Part shown: positions 48,680 to 61,247 of the stretch, piece after piece | How positions within the stretch are numbered: the stretch's first letter is position 1 | Layout: every line of letters begins with the position of its first letter | Assembly (NCBI GenBank): GCA_025504975.1 | Contig: JANUWI010000016.1 | Span: 1,011,937-1,075,936, forward strand | Length of the DNA stretch: 64,000 bases | Source of the DNA: Plenodomus lindquistii | Taxonomy: Eukaryota > Ascomycota > Dothideomycetes > Pleosporales > Leptosphaeriaceae | Direction: 5' to 3' | Translations under genes and position numbers: made by a program | The notes under the pieces: generated by a model | Databases searched by the model: none | What the model was told of the DNA's origin: nothing | What the model saw: the letters and a program-made list of their open reading frames with translations, nothing else

Positions 48680-49321
48680 TCACGACGCAAAGATCGCAGT
48701 CAGGTTCCCTTCTACAAAAAATGTCGCAGGTTTGATTCCACCAAGCTTCCAAGTGCTGTTCCTTTTGACAAAGTAATGGTCCACAGTACCATAGATGACC
48801 GCCGTTGCTAACTGTACACCAGTTCTGTCGCCGGTCACATTACCTTGGAATCGCAAATGTTGTGCACGAAATTGAAAAGTCGCGGTGATGTTGTTAGACG
48901 CAGCTTGAGTCCAGGTTGATGCTCCGAGAAGATGTTGTGTCGCAACGAGCGGGTTGCCCAACTTGTCCGGCGCATTGACCGTCGCGATGTAGGCTGCAGC
49001 TGGCTGATTTGGAAAGTCGTATCCTGGGCCAAGAACACCGGTGAGGTCGACATGTAAGACAGGCGCCACGATATCTGCGAGTTTGGTCCAGTTCTGTAGG
49101 CACAGGTCAGCCTAGAGCGGCAGCATAGGAGGACCTAGTGACGCATGCCTTGGTATCGTACGAGATTGTCCACGCGAAAGAGATGTTGCTACATGCTAAT
49201 TGATCTTCTAAAGTCAGCCAGTTGCCATCAATTGAACGAGCGACACCTCACCGTCAAAAGTGACACTTGCGCACTCAACGACTGCGGCTGCAAGACAACA
49301 CAATGCTAAAAAGAACTTCAT
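48680..49321 (-). CDS. Secreted scytalone-dehydratase-like (SnoaL fold) protein
   Basis: Exons 49321-49252, 49207-49149 and 49093-48680 give 180 aa. Intron 1 is 44 bp GT-AG. Intron 2 (49094-49148) appears to use a GC donor. A signal peptide covers residues 1-20 (MKFFLALCCLAAAVVECASV). The rest resembles scytalone dehydratase: FAWTISYDTKNWTKL, IVAPVLHVDLTG, a central GNPLVATQHLLGAS with the active-site His, and a closing WKLGGIKP. Scytalone dehydratase acts in DHN-melanin synthesis in the cytosol or endosomes. A secreted relative suggests a different substrate. There are several N-glycosylation sequons. Short (180 aa) but complete for the fold. Confidence 0.83.
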
Positions 49322-51417
49322 CTTTCCGAGCTTTCGGCGGCGAATAGTCTTTGGGGACTCAACGGCCTGCAGACGACAATTTATATAAGTTTGGCCCCGA
49401 AGCCAAGGTCGTAGGTAATGGCTCTGTGACGCGCGATTAAGAGGAATTGAGATCCTGCTTCCAGCCAGGCTGCGTTACACACCCAACCGCATCAGGACAC
49501 GGCCGAGCCTCAATTCCGTAGTCCGTAGCCCGCAATCCTCACGGTGAAAATGGGGGGACCTGTCCTATTCAGCCCCGGCTTTTAATAGATCCATCGAGCC
49601 CGGAGGGATCCTGTGATATCGCACCCCCCAGGCTTTGGCTAGCACATTTGTGTTATGGTGAAGAATCAGTCATCGAACGCAAGCGATTTACTAGAACAAC
49701 ACCTTTCGCTACATGCGCCCCCAAGATTGTACGCATAAGCCCCGATATTGTGGCGCGCAATACAGGGATGATGAACTGCATCGGAAGCCGTCCAACAAGC
49801 GAAATCTCATAACAGAAAGAACGGAAGATCCTCATGGGAAAGTAGACCCGTACTTCCTCCCCTTAGAACCATGAGCGCAGAGATCAAGGCTCAAGTAGCT
49901 CATTACCAGGCTGCACAAAGGGTCTGTTTAAAGTCCAGGGAATGCGCTGATTCAATCTCGCTTGCCTACGGTACCAACTGCCTTTACCAGCAGGTGTCGC
50001 TGATGATAAGCTTTTACAGCTGAACGATTATCTTCTGAGACTGTCAGATGAGCAAGACGCACATAATTTTTAGTCAGGATATACAGTCGGGGAAGAGGCC
50101 AGCAAGCAGGCGAGACGCAGCCAGGCAAATGCGACATCTGTGCTGGAGCGTCACCCGCATCGTCGGAATAGTAAGAGGATCCAGTTAGAAGCAGTGCGTT
50201 TGCTTCCTACGAGCGATACGCGATACTGATCATGCTTAGGTTATGTTGCGTTCTGCGGGCTCTCTTAGACATGTACGACAAGTCAAACAGGGTCTTGTAC
50301 ATTGGGTATGACAATAAGTTCAGGGGCCTGGAGCGCGATGGCGATGCTGAAGTTCCTGATAGAGCCCTGCCCGCGTGAGGGCAGGTAGCATGCTAGCAAC
50401 GAGCAGCAAAAAGCACAGCAAAGCAGAAGACATGCAATTTCACTGTATAAAAAACTCCTCGCTAGAACATCCGTGCCTCAGGGAAGGCGACCTGGTAAGG
50501 TGAAATTTACCTCCTTCATCGCCTCGATCCGCTTGATGAGCGTCGCGTGTTGATCTTTACGCACGCAGTCGTTGAGCTGGAGAGCGCCAAACCAGCGTGA
50601 GCCGGCATTCGCGTTAGAATGGAGGGATCCAGCGGCCGGAGGATATGCTGCTTCCACTTCCCTCCAGGTGATCCGCGTCTTCTTAGTAGGCCCTTCGGTA
50701 GCCTTTTTCCGTGTGCGCGGCAAGTGGACTGATTCCTCGACGTGGACGCGCAGAGCACCGGTGACCTTGATGCCGTACCTAACTACTTATCGCGCAGCTT
50801 GGCCTGCCTGCCTCGACAGTCCGTGCGCCGCCTCTTTGCGCGCTGGCCGAGCTCAGCGCTCTCTGAGCTGGGCGCTGCCAGGTTCAGGTGAAGGCGGCGA
50901 CGCCATTGCGCGAGCTTTCAAGGACTATTGCAAGATGTCTAGGAGGCGGGGTGTCGGCGCGCTCGTGCAAGGTGATAGAGTGGTAGAGTGGTGAGCGAGT
51001 GGTCGGAAGCCGGGCAGCAGACGCTCGAACAGCGGAACCATGCGAAGGCTGACGTCGGTAGTCGGCCGACGGGACCTGAGATAGGCACGCAGATTACAGC
51101 AGGCGCGGAGGCAATCGTGCCGGCTTGCGCACAGAGGTGTACTAGGCGGCGACTGAGGGAGGCAGCTATCACAGTGGCGATGGAAATGGGGTTTGTCGAG
51201 TCGCGCAGTGAGACATTACGGTTCTCAGCGCTGAGCGGTAGCGGCAATCGAGACAGCCCATCAGAGCGACGAGAAGTACTGCCGCTGAGCATGGAGGTGA
51301 ATTCAATCATTTGTGACCAATCATTTGCACAAGCTATCATATGCACTATGTATAACATAGTCCTTTCAAGAGGCAAAGTACTGAATGTTTGGAGCTACCA
51401 CGCTGCCTTCACATTTC
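49322..51417. other. Gene-poor interval with a coding-like fragment
   Basis: About 2.1 kb. A minus-strand stretch at 50478-50787 reads as an acceptable protein (TKKTRITWREVEAAYPP and following), but it has no ATG and ends at the stop at 50478. It could be an exon fragment or a gene relic. The rest is unremarkable. Confidence 0.4.
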
Positions 51418-54400
51418 TCATGTCAACCCGGCATCGCTGATCGCAGAATTGCGGATCTTGTCTTTGAGGTCTTCGATTTCCGCCAAACCGTCGTCGAAAT
51501 CCCCATTGTCGTCGTCTCTTCTGGGAATGCCATTCAGGGCGCTAATGCCGTTTTCAGCAGTAGTGATAGCATTTAGTCGAACCTGTTGCAAGAAGTCTCG
51601 AACCCATTCGTCCCAATATGCAGTTAAACGGACTTGCTCATTTGGGTGATCGGAGTTCCACTGATCCTGCCATCTTCCGAACTCGTCACGCATATGGTTG
51701 AAGCTGTTGATCAGTGCTGTATGGACTCGTGGGACGCCCAGATAGTTGAACACACCAAGAGCCTCACGGTACGAATTGACCGCATTCCAGATCGTTGCTT
51801 GGCCTCTCCGATACCTCAATTCAAATGAACTTGGATCAAAGAATCTTATCAACAGCCACAACTGTCCGAGTCTTAGTAAATCTCAGAAGCCTTGTGGTAT
51901 CTTTGCCGTGACTGGGAGCCCGTGTAGAAGAAGGAGCACTGCAACTCACCTGCTGCTTTGTGTTGTTGATGTCACCTTCGAGGATGACAAATGACGCTCG
52001 ATTTGACCTCGAACCCATTATAATTGGCAGTCGTAAGGCCGGTGCTTCTGGATTCTCCCCACCAGGTAACTGAACGAGATTATTCCCTCGCAAAAAGGTG
52101 CTCGATCGGAAAGACTGCGACAACATTCTTCCAATGTTCGCGGAGGACGTTATTGGCGTCCGACCTGATGGAAGAGTGCCAAAGGAGGAATCATGCAGGA
52201 ACCTTGGAGGCGTATTCATTTCGACGATATGCTCAGCTAGAGGTTATTAGCAAAGCGTGTGAGACTACAATGGAGACCAGATAAGGGCACCTACTATTAA
52301 ACAAGCGGTCAACACCCTCAACAGGATTTTCCGGCAAAGGGTGTGTGACTATGTCAGCATTCGGGCAGTCATCCCAGTCCGCCATAGTGTAGGCGTTATC
52401 CATCTGGAAGTCGCCTTCACCATTCTCTTCATAATCACACCACTCCCCAACGGGAACATGCTCTTCATCATCGTATGAGAGGGTTCTAGTTGTGCCGCCA
52501 TCAAGAACAGTGAATGTTCTCTGTGTAACTCGAGGCACTAGAGTCTTTCGAGACTGTAATGTCTCAAATTGCGCTTGACTCGTAGTTGTGTTCGACAACT
52601 CCTCTCGGGCGGGAAGGATTCCACGCAATATGTTTCGCCCTTTGCAACCACGGCCTGCTTGACCCGGACCATCTTCGTCGTTAGAGCAGTCGAGGTCGCC
52701 AGATTTACAGAGGGAGAAATTGCATTTCGGCTCCTCCCTCAGTCCAGTCGGACAAGTGAGCAAAGTCTTGAAGTGTGCTAGCGTGGCATCACCGTCATAC
52801 TCGATGTAGTGTGGATTGGGGCCCTTTTTCGGATCATGATCATCATCACCTGGCGATCCTGAATCTACCTGTTTGGCACCTAATCTCTGTCCAATCAATC
52901 TCGTTTGAGAAGAGTCGGGATTGAATGCAGAGATGGTCTCAGTACCACCACTAGCATAGATAAGAGCCGCTGAGGCCTTGTCCGACCCTATCGATACCGT
53001 GAATTTTTTATTTTCGACTTGAACAGCAGCATAGGAGTCAGTAGTCCCTGTTATATTGAGGCCTAGAAACTCTCCCGAGTTTCCGTATTTATTGAGGACG
53101 ATTTCAAGACCAGTCTGGGTGGTGGTACGAACTTTGAACCCCCCGTTCGTGGCTTGTTTGAGAGCGCCTTGGAAGGCTTTGCCGCTTCCTTTTGGACTTA
53201 TGACTCCGTTGCCAGTGGGTGAGCCAAGGCCTGACGATGGATATCCTTGCTTGAGTGATCCTGCTGTTGAGGTCTGGTAGGAAACGGAGAAGTTGCCCTC
53301 CATCTCCATCTGCGCCGTCACACCAACATCGGCGTTGAACCATGGTCTGAAATGGCCAATACCGGGATGGCGAAACTCGTACATACTAAGAGCAGTACGT
53401 TGGATTGGGAACTCGGTGGTGTCATCGGACGAAATTTTGCCTCTTGCTGACACAGAGTAGTCCAGGCCCACTTTGGTGACGGCATCGAAAAATGTATACG
53501 CCTCGCTGACACTCCAGGGCGAAATCTTCCCGATCAGCGTGAAGCCCCACTTAGCTTCGATTTGCGCCGAAATGTCTGCTTTGATGTCAAGATATGCATC
53601 GCCGCCTCCTGAGCAAGATTCTTTGTTTGCGTAGACCTCCCTGGAAAATGTTCTGTCAATATTGCGGACTCCTTGTTGACCGCTTCGCATATTATTGTAC
53701 TTGGTTTTCCACCAGTCGTCCTTGCCAAAGCCTCGTGTCCGCAGTTCGTCACGTTTCTTAAGACTTCCAGGCTCGTCAACAATGTCGTCCCAGTAGCTGG
53801 GAACACTGGAGTAATCAATACGCAAGAATATGTCGCCCCCATCTCTCTTGACCAGTCCGAAATTGTAATCGAAGGTGAGCTCCATTACTTGGCCTGATAT
53901 CCCCAGAAGGTGGGCTGGGCGGCTCTGATTTGATGACTGTGCCACCTTGTGAGCAACGGCATATGTGCCTGGTCCACAATTGTCAGGCATCTTCAGAATT
54001 GTACCCTCGATGCCATCGAGAAGCATGTCGTTGCAATTAGATCCAGCTCCGTCATTCAAACAGATATATCGTACGGTTTGCCGGTGCTCGCCTTGGACGC
54101 TGTCGCAATCGATAAATTCGAGATGAGAACCGTCCCGCTTGTTGACACTTGATACTGAAGATTCAGGTCCATCGATAACGATGAGACCCCAAGTGCCTTG
54201 TCCTGGCTGCGTGGTTGAGCCAGTACCTCCTATCCCACTCTGAGTATCGAATTTGACGTCGTTGGCCAGTGGAGGCAACTCTGGGAATAGATATTCAAGT
54301 TTGACCGGCGAAAATGCCTCAATGTCAGGTGGATTGCAGCATAGAGCCTTGTTGCGACCCCACCTGCACGTGCTTTTCCCGTCACCAAACCTATCTGTCA

Positions 54401-56952
54401 TTACCTCAATTGAACCGTCGTCCTTGCCATCCTTGGTGCATGTGTTGTCCCCACAATCCCCTTTGCCCACCCAGTGACAATTACTAAATGGGGCGGGTTT
54501 GGGACAACAGAATTTGCGATACCCATTTGTTAGTGGAGAAAAGGGAGATCCTTGATCTCCACTGGTATTGCATTCGCTTGTTGTATAAGCTTTAGCAATC
54601 TCTTCGTAACCACTCGAACAGTCCCTCTCGCACTTCTCGTAGCGGCATTGGTCGATTAAAGCGGCCCACCGATCTGCCTTGCAACAGAATATTTGCCATC
54701 CTGATGTACAGTGGTCATGCGAACCATCGCCATCTGAGCCGCGAATGCTGAGGAGATTGATTTCGCCTTGGTGGCATTGCCCATTGCACAAACCACCACT
54801 TTCTCCTCCTCGCCACTCGCACGAGCTTGGGGCATTTGTTGTAGGACAACAAACTACATCGACTTTGTCCTTACCACAATACCCAGTTCGCGTTCCGATT
54901 TTCACAAGGCCATCTTCTTTTTTGCAGGCATTGTCAACATCGTCCTTCGAGTGGCAGGAAATCGTGCATGTTCCGCCATTACCCCAATGCTGTGAGACAG
55001 CGTCTCCGTTGGGGTTGACGGAGCCAGGATCCGGAGGCACGATGACACCGATAGATCGTTTGACGAGTCCAGAAAGAGCAGAAAAATCGTCGTCATCCAG
55101 GTCAACCGCCCAGATCATGACACCGCCTAGGCTGAAAGCCCGAAGAAAATTTGTCAGTCATGTCTTTGGGGCTAAAAGGTAAGACTCACCCAACGCTATC
55201 CGCCCAATCAGTTTTCGTACTGAATGTTTCCGAGTCGTCGTAGGAAATCCATTGGTTGTCATTGTAGACAAGATACTTGACCCCCTCTTCTTTGAGATGC
55301 ACAGGCTCCGCTCGGCGGATGATGGCGATATCACGACCGCCATCCCGCGCCTTGAGACTGCGGCCCTTGATAATATTCATGATCTCGAAGTAACCCAAGA
55401 TTCCACCTTCACCGGTGCAAGGCCCCTTTTGGGCCTGGTCTCCAAAAGGGCAGCCTGGGGCTGTACATTTCGGGTCCTCAAGAGTGAAGCTTCACCCGTA
55501 GAAACCAACACCAAACACCACCTTCTCCGGAGGCACACCCACTCTCCAGAGAAGATTGGTCGCTTCCTTGATCTCGGTCATGTTTGTATGACCATACACG
55601 TTGTTTCCAATAGGATTGAGTCTGTCCCAATATCCCTGTAAATTGTAAGCAAGAACAAAAATAGGATACACGGATACTAACATGCAAGTCATAGGACATC
55701 AAATTAATCCAATCTACATGTGGATACGAGTTGGGAAGATCAAACCAACGTAGGTACCAGTAACTAGACGGTATGGTGAACGTGAGGCCGTACTTTCTCG
55801 GACGAGTATCAAATGCCGCGCGCAGCGTTTTCAGCAATTGAACGTAGTTGGCTGTGTCCTCTGGCTTGCCCCCACGGTCATCTGCTCCGGGATATTCCCT
55901 GGAAATTGTCAGCCTTATACCTCATAGGACTTCTATCTACTTACCAATCAAGATCGACGCCATCAAATCCATAAAGCTCCATGAAAGATACTACATTGTT
56001 CGCAAATGTCTGACGCTTCGACGCATCTGCAGCAATCTCGCCCCATAGGGCCTGCGTAGGAGTACCGGGATCTGAGAATGTCCAGCCACCAATCGATACA
56101 AAGACTTGCAGACCAGCATTTCCAGATTTCATGGAAGCCACATCGGCAACATCTCGAAACAGGTTGGATGGCGTGTTTCCATTCATAGTGGTGACTTTGT
56201 AAGTCCCAGGCTCGATATAGGCAAAGGCGAAGTTGATGTGGGTTAATCCGTCGATAGGTATGCCTACACTATTAATATGCCTCTACTTATCATACCATGA
56301 GGGAGACTTACCCCTAGGCCCCATTGTGTGGCATGATCGCGATCCGCTCCATGCCTCGTAGTAGCCGATCACCCTTTTCTGGAAACCATCGTTATTTCGT
56401 CCCGGTGGAGGGCTAGGTGTTCCACAATTGCTTTGGCATTTGCTGTCACAAAAGTCCGCAGTCGTGCCACAAAAGCTGAAGATAATCAGGTCCACGAAGA
56501 TTTCATTGCTTCACAGAAACATGAACTTACCCATATTGAGAGCAGCATACATTCAAGGGGCAGGTTTTTCCAGGTTGTAGTGCGTACCGACCACACTCTG
56601 CATGAGCGTCACAATGAGATGTGCATCCGTTCCCGCAGTAAGTCGGCCCTGTACTGGATGAGCATGCTGATTCCAACGATATGCCTTCCTTCCATTACTG
56701 ACCATAACCACAATAGCCTGATACACCACAACAGGCTCAATTCTGGCATGGCCTACCTATGGCACAAGTATCGTTATTACCATTGACCTGACGAGTCACA
56801 AGATCAAGTCTTGTTTGCAGACTGCCCTTTGTTTCACTGTTTTGGGTGATCTTTGGCGTTGTTGAATAATAAGAAAAAGAGAGGGATGTAATGAGCGCTG
56901 CGAGAATCAGCAAGGTGAAGCCGATCGGCCTCAACCTCGTTTCTTCTCTCAT
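51418..56952 (-). pseudogene. Killer-toxin-like subgroup-C GH18 chitinase gene with two in-frame stops
   Basis: Nine exons: 56952-56703, 56648-56531, 56475-56312, 56263-55945, 55898-55682, 55635-55190, 55131-52295, 52236-51950 and 51861-51418. The frame closes over 1694 codons, counting two in-frame TGA codons at 56737-56739 (codon 72) and 55492-55494 (codon ~405). Order: N-terminal signal anchor (about 9-28), Cys-rich chitin-binding region (CCGVSGYCGYG, CDAHAECG), and a GH18 domain (about 160-520) with the catalytic DGVDLDWEYP. Then come ~1150 residues including Cys-rich C-terminal modules, as in fungal chitinases related to the yeast killer-toxin subunit. Such enzymes cleave chitin and are secreted. 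The second TGA replaces the Arg of the conserved YGRSF block. As it stands, only a 71-residue product would be made, so the gene is probably inactive; the remaining frame is intact. Confidence 0.82.
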
Positions 56953-57581
56953 CAAGAAAGTTCTCTAACGAGACCTGAGAAAATTGGCAAATGCTGTGAA
57001 AAATATTTGTTGGCAGCGACACCAGGAGATCAATTTTAAAGCCTCGAGCATTGTATAGGATTGCATCTTGCAATCTACTCGACCATGGCCTGTGACCCGC
57101 TCCAGATGGGTCTCTTTCGTCTACCATGGTCAGTAGCACATGAAATAGTATCGAAAGTTTTATTGGATTTACGCCCCGTCTTATGGTTAGAGTAAGTCAA
57201 GGTGATGTCCGATTGGCCAGATATTCTTCCCATCTCTGCGATTGGCCGCTATCTCCGCTGAGGTAAGACCTCGTTTGCGGATGTAACAAGGCTGGTCATG
57301 CGTGGCTCTTAGACGAACATCTTACAACGGTCGGTACGGATAATGTCTTAACAGGCTTCCTTTTGGGGCACAGGCGTAATTTCAAGTATATCACGAATAC
57401 GCCTTTCCCCTATTTCGGGTATCCACAGTACTAAAATAGCATTTTTTACGCCCCGAATAATGCTGAGGCGCAGAGTAAATTTGCGGAAGGGTGATGTTCA
57501 ACTGCACCCCTTCAATGTGCTGGTCGACAGTCAAATCTTGAACGAGAAGTCTTTGCATGATTGCACACACTCACTCCAGTT
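56953..57581. promoter_or_regulatory. Shared divergent promoter of the chitinase and LysM genes
   Basis: 629 bp lies between the two divergent start codons, so the genes may be co-regulated. Nothing in it can be named as an operator. Confidence 0.45.
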
Positions 57582-59683
57582 ATGGAGATACTCACTTTTG
57601 CAAAACGGCTCGGCGTCGTAGCTTTCTTTGTTTTCGCACACCATGTCCGAGAAAACGTTGCCCAGAGATTTCCAAACTCATCCATAGACGCATCTTACCC
57701 AGGACTGTCAAGCGGATGTGCTACGGCGGTGGGTCCCCTGTTGAGCTGCGATGATGTCTTACCAGACTCTTCTCTTTCTTTCGTGTATTTGACGAACGAA
57801 AGACTCGTCAACCTATGTACAGAGACCTGCGCGGCCTCTTTGAACAGTGCGCAGAAAAACATTGTCAATGCATGCAAGGCTTCCAACGACTCCATCAGCG
57901 ACGGGGAGACAAGATATCCGGCCACATATGTTTTGGACCGTTTGATATGGTCCTTCAACGCTACATGCAGGAAAGACAGGTAAGTGCCAACGAACCATTG
58001 GAGCTTTTCCTGAAGCTGATGAAAATTTGCCATAGAACGAGTGGTGCCTTCTGCCATTCTTATTTGCGGGATCTGGCGAATTCGACCAATGTGTCAGATG
58101 AAGCGAAATGCTCGGATTGCATGCTTGGAGTGACACAAATTGAGTTGAGCTCTCCATTTGCATACAATAATGCTTCTGTTGCCGAGTTCTCATCCAGTGC
58201 CTCAGCATGCGGCAAGCCTACATACACTATCAAGGAGCCTGCACCCTACATCTTGCCAAATCCAACTACAACGACCTCAGCGACTCCACTTCCTTCAATC
58301 GACTGCTCGGAGCAGTACAATGTGGCGGCTGGGGATACTTGCCATTCCATCGCCCAAGCTCACAACGTTTCCACGTTCGGCTTGCTCTATTGGAATTCTC
58401 TTGCTGTTGGATGTACGGACTTCCCCAAGACTGGCAGCAAGGTCTGTCTACCATCGCCCTGTCCGATTTACAAAGTCCAGGAGAATGATACCTGTCTTGG
58501 TATCGTTGCTCAGCATGCACCGGAACGTTCGATGCGGCAGCTGCGATCTTGGAATCTCAACATCAACAATGTTTGTTCCAACTTGAACGACATGATTGGC
58601 TATCAAATTTGCATCGGACCGCCAGCCTCCATTGCTGGCGCAGAACCCCCTAGCAGTATCACGGGAACCCCAACTCCATCTCCTGTGGCCACCCTGATGC
58701 CTGTACCTACAAATGCCGCTCCTGGCTCGAACACGAACTGTGGACTCTGGTACACTACAATATCAGGCGACCTCTGTGGGACAATCAGTGGGCAATACGG
58801 TATATCTCTCAAAGACTTGTACTTTCTGAACCCATCCATAAACAGTACCGACTGCCATAACCTCCAAGTAAAAGTGGCATACTGTGTGAGACCAGTGGGC
58901 GACATTACTACATATCCAGGGTATAATGGTGGAGCAGGAATTACCACAGGAGCCTGCGATGGAGCGTTTCCAGCTTCCACTTGTTACCTAGATCCAAGCA
59001 CGCTTCCTACTCTTCCATTTCTCGAACCAAACGCAACCTTTCCAGCACTTCCGGATGCACCTATAACTACTCCAACCCGCACATCGCATGTTCCTGTGCC
59101 TACTGCACCAGGTTCCAAAGCGGGTTGTGCCAGTTATGTAGAGTACATCACGACTGGAAACACGGCTGATGATCAGTTGGTCAACTCATGCGTTAATCTA
59201 GCCCGGTACTTTGGGATATCTCTTGACCAGTTTTTGAACTGGAATCCAAGCCTGAGCAGTACGAATTGTGTGATCAAAACTGGATTTGCGTATTGTGCAT
59301 ACATGTCAGGAGGTAAGTTTCAGTTCGAAAGTTATTTGCAATTCTATAATACGAGCTGACTATCGGTTTCCTTAGCGGGCGGCAGCACAAAACTTCCAGG
59401 TGGTACAGCCAGTCCGACCGCGAGCCCTTCTGCCAGCCTTTCTGCCAGCCTTTCTGCTAGTCCATTACCGACGGGCAAACCTCAACCGCCTGGTCCGGTC
59501 CAAGATAATATTGCTGAAAACTGTAACAAATACGCGCTGCAGACGGAAGGAGTTTACTGCTGGGATCTGGCGAACGCAAACGGTATCAGCCTGGATCAGC
59601 TGTACGCGTGGAATCCAGCGCTTAATGGGGACTGTAGTGGGTTGTGGCCTAACTATGCGTACTGTGTTGGTGTCTCGACATGA
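57582..59683 (+). CDS. Secreted LysM-domain protein (about five LysM-like modules)
   Basis: Exons 57582-57979, 58036-59312 and 59376-59683 give 660 aa; all phases fit. The N-terminal hydrophobic stretch (residues ~10-24) is probably a signal peptide. A ~190-residue Cys-rich N-terminal region follows. LysM-like modules begin near residues 222, 275, 366, 496 and 605 (e.g. YNVAAGDTCHSIAQAHNVST and the last, ISLDQLYAWNPALNGDC). Ser/Thr/Pro linkers separate them. LysM modules bind chitin or related N-acetylglucosamine polymers. Such proteins protect hyphae or modulate chitin sensing. It is divergent from the subgroup-C chitinase gene, a pairing common in filamentous fungi. Unlike its partner, this gene is intact. 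Confidence 0.9.
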
Positions 59684-60205
59684 GCGCAGACTCGTTATTG
59701 AGCAATCAATTGCGTCAACTTCTAGGGGTTTCTTTCTTAGTTTGCCCTATTAGGTCTTGATTTGCGTATGTCGAGACAAGAATACGAATTTGAAAGTCGT
59801 AGATAGAAAGATCATAGCTTAGCTGTCTACTGAATACTATGACTCATTCTGTCCGATGATTTTAACCTGAATGATGTGATGACTGACGCAGGATGTTTGT
59901 AACCTCCAGGGGGAGGCAATGCTGCTCAAGCATTGACAACATTGAATACTGCTATAAAAACAACAATGACGAAAGCGCGAAGTCTATGATAGCAAACAAG
60001 CAGGGCCGTGAGTTCAAATCGCTTCGTCGTTTTGTGTCGTACTGAGTAGTGGTTGTGATTGGACGCGAAGAGATGCCGAACATGGCCGCGACAGGCTTGG
60101 CAATCGGCCATCAGAACGCGACTCAGCGCCTCCCGAGGTCAATGCCACCCAAACATACCAGGACCAAAACGTACTAGCTACGTGGACTACCAGCGACGAA
60201 CGAAC
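59684..60205. other. Intergenic
   Basis: 3' flank of the LysM gene and promoter of the first paralogue of a tandem pair. No named element. Confidence 0.4.
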
Positions 60206-61004
60206 ATGAGTTCCGAAGATTACGATGAGACGGAATGTAAGCGGTTCTTAGGGGAGTTTGAGACCTGGGAAGATCCGACCTGGGGCTTTTACGTCTACGG
60301 TACCTTCAAGCGCCCGGCCGGTGACGACAGTCAAGGCAACGGACAGGAAACAACCGGTACGTTCTAGATACACAACGTCGACAGAAGACACTGATTTATC
60401 CCTTGCAGACGATGCTCCCCTCAAAGCAGCGCTGAGCAAACTGCGCGCTCATGCTGACGAATTCCTCCGCCACCACAAACCTCCGCCCTACAACCAGAAA
60501 CTCATCGACACGTTGCGCCTCGAGCCCGCTGGGTACTTCCCTGGCGCCTCGCTCGCAGACGTGTGTACGCATTTCCGTCAGAACCACGCCTACATCATCG
60601 ACCGCGAGAGAGAATTTCAGCCCGAGTACGAGAGGGAACTGCAGGACACTCAAGGATGGAAATGCGGTCCCAAGTACAACTGGTGTCTCGTCATTGACGA
60701 TGACTCGCTCGAGAGCATCGAAAGTGCACCCGAACCTCATGGCCCTTACCCCCCCGAAGACGCAAACCCCGATGATCTTGGATGGAACTCGGTAGATGCA
60801 TGGGTCATTTTGTTGACTAAGGAGTATACGACCATGACTCCTGCGGTTCTGCGGGCGGCCGGAAGGCGTGGCCAGAGTGCGACCGAGTGGCCTGGGTGGT
60901 TGAAGTTTTCACCCACGATGCTATTCAATGTTTTCCGGCAGACGTGTTCTGGTGGAGGTATCGAGAATTTCTACAAGGGGCCAGATGAACTTGTCGAGTT
61001 TTGA
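60206..61004 (+). CDS. Hypothetical protein, intact member of a tandem paralogue pair
   Basis: Exons 60206-60356 and 60409-61004 give 248 aa; the 52-bp GTACGT..TTGCAG intron is phase 1. It is acidic and has no signal peptide or membrane span. Recognisable blocks shared with the downstream copy include TWGFYVYGTFKRP, a HADEFLRHH region, YNQKLIDTLRLEPAGYFPG and PGWLKFSPTMLFNVFRQ. I do not recognise the family; it looks like a small fungal lineage-specific protein. The intron position is shared with the downstream copy, which confirms the model. Confidence 0.82.
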
Positions 61005-61247
61005 ATACGACGATGATGGGAAAGACCAACTCCCCGTCTCAGCGTGCGATGGATCGTTGTGATTCACGATTAAGGTCCACTGGCACATGGTATTGACTGC
61101 TTGAAGGCGGCTACGCATCAATGCGTTTGCTTAATTCCCAAGAGGAAATAGACAATGCAAGCCTTGGCGCGATAGTCTGGTACTATTAGCTGAGCCGCCT
61201 TCTTTTAAAAGTCGCTGCCGAAGTTAGATGCCTTTCTAGGAGATAAC

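Noticed and set aside
50939..51440. Overlapping frames on both strands near 51 kb
   Set aside because: Neither has family features or splice support, and they exclude each other.
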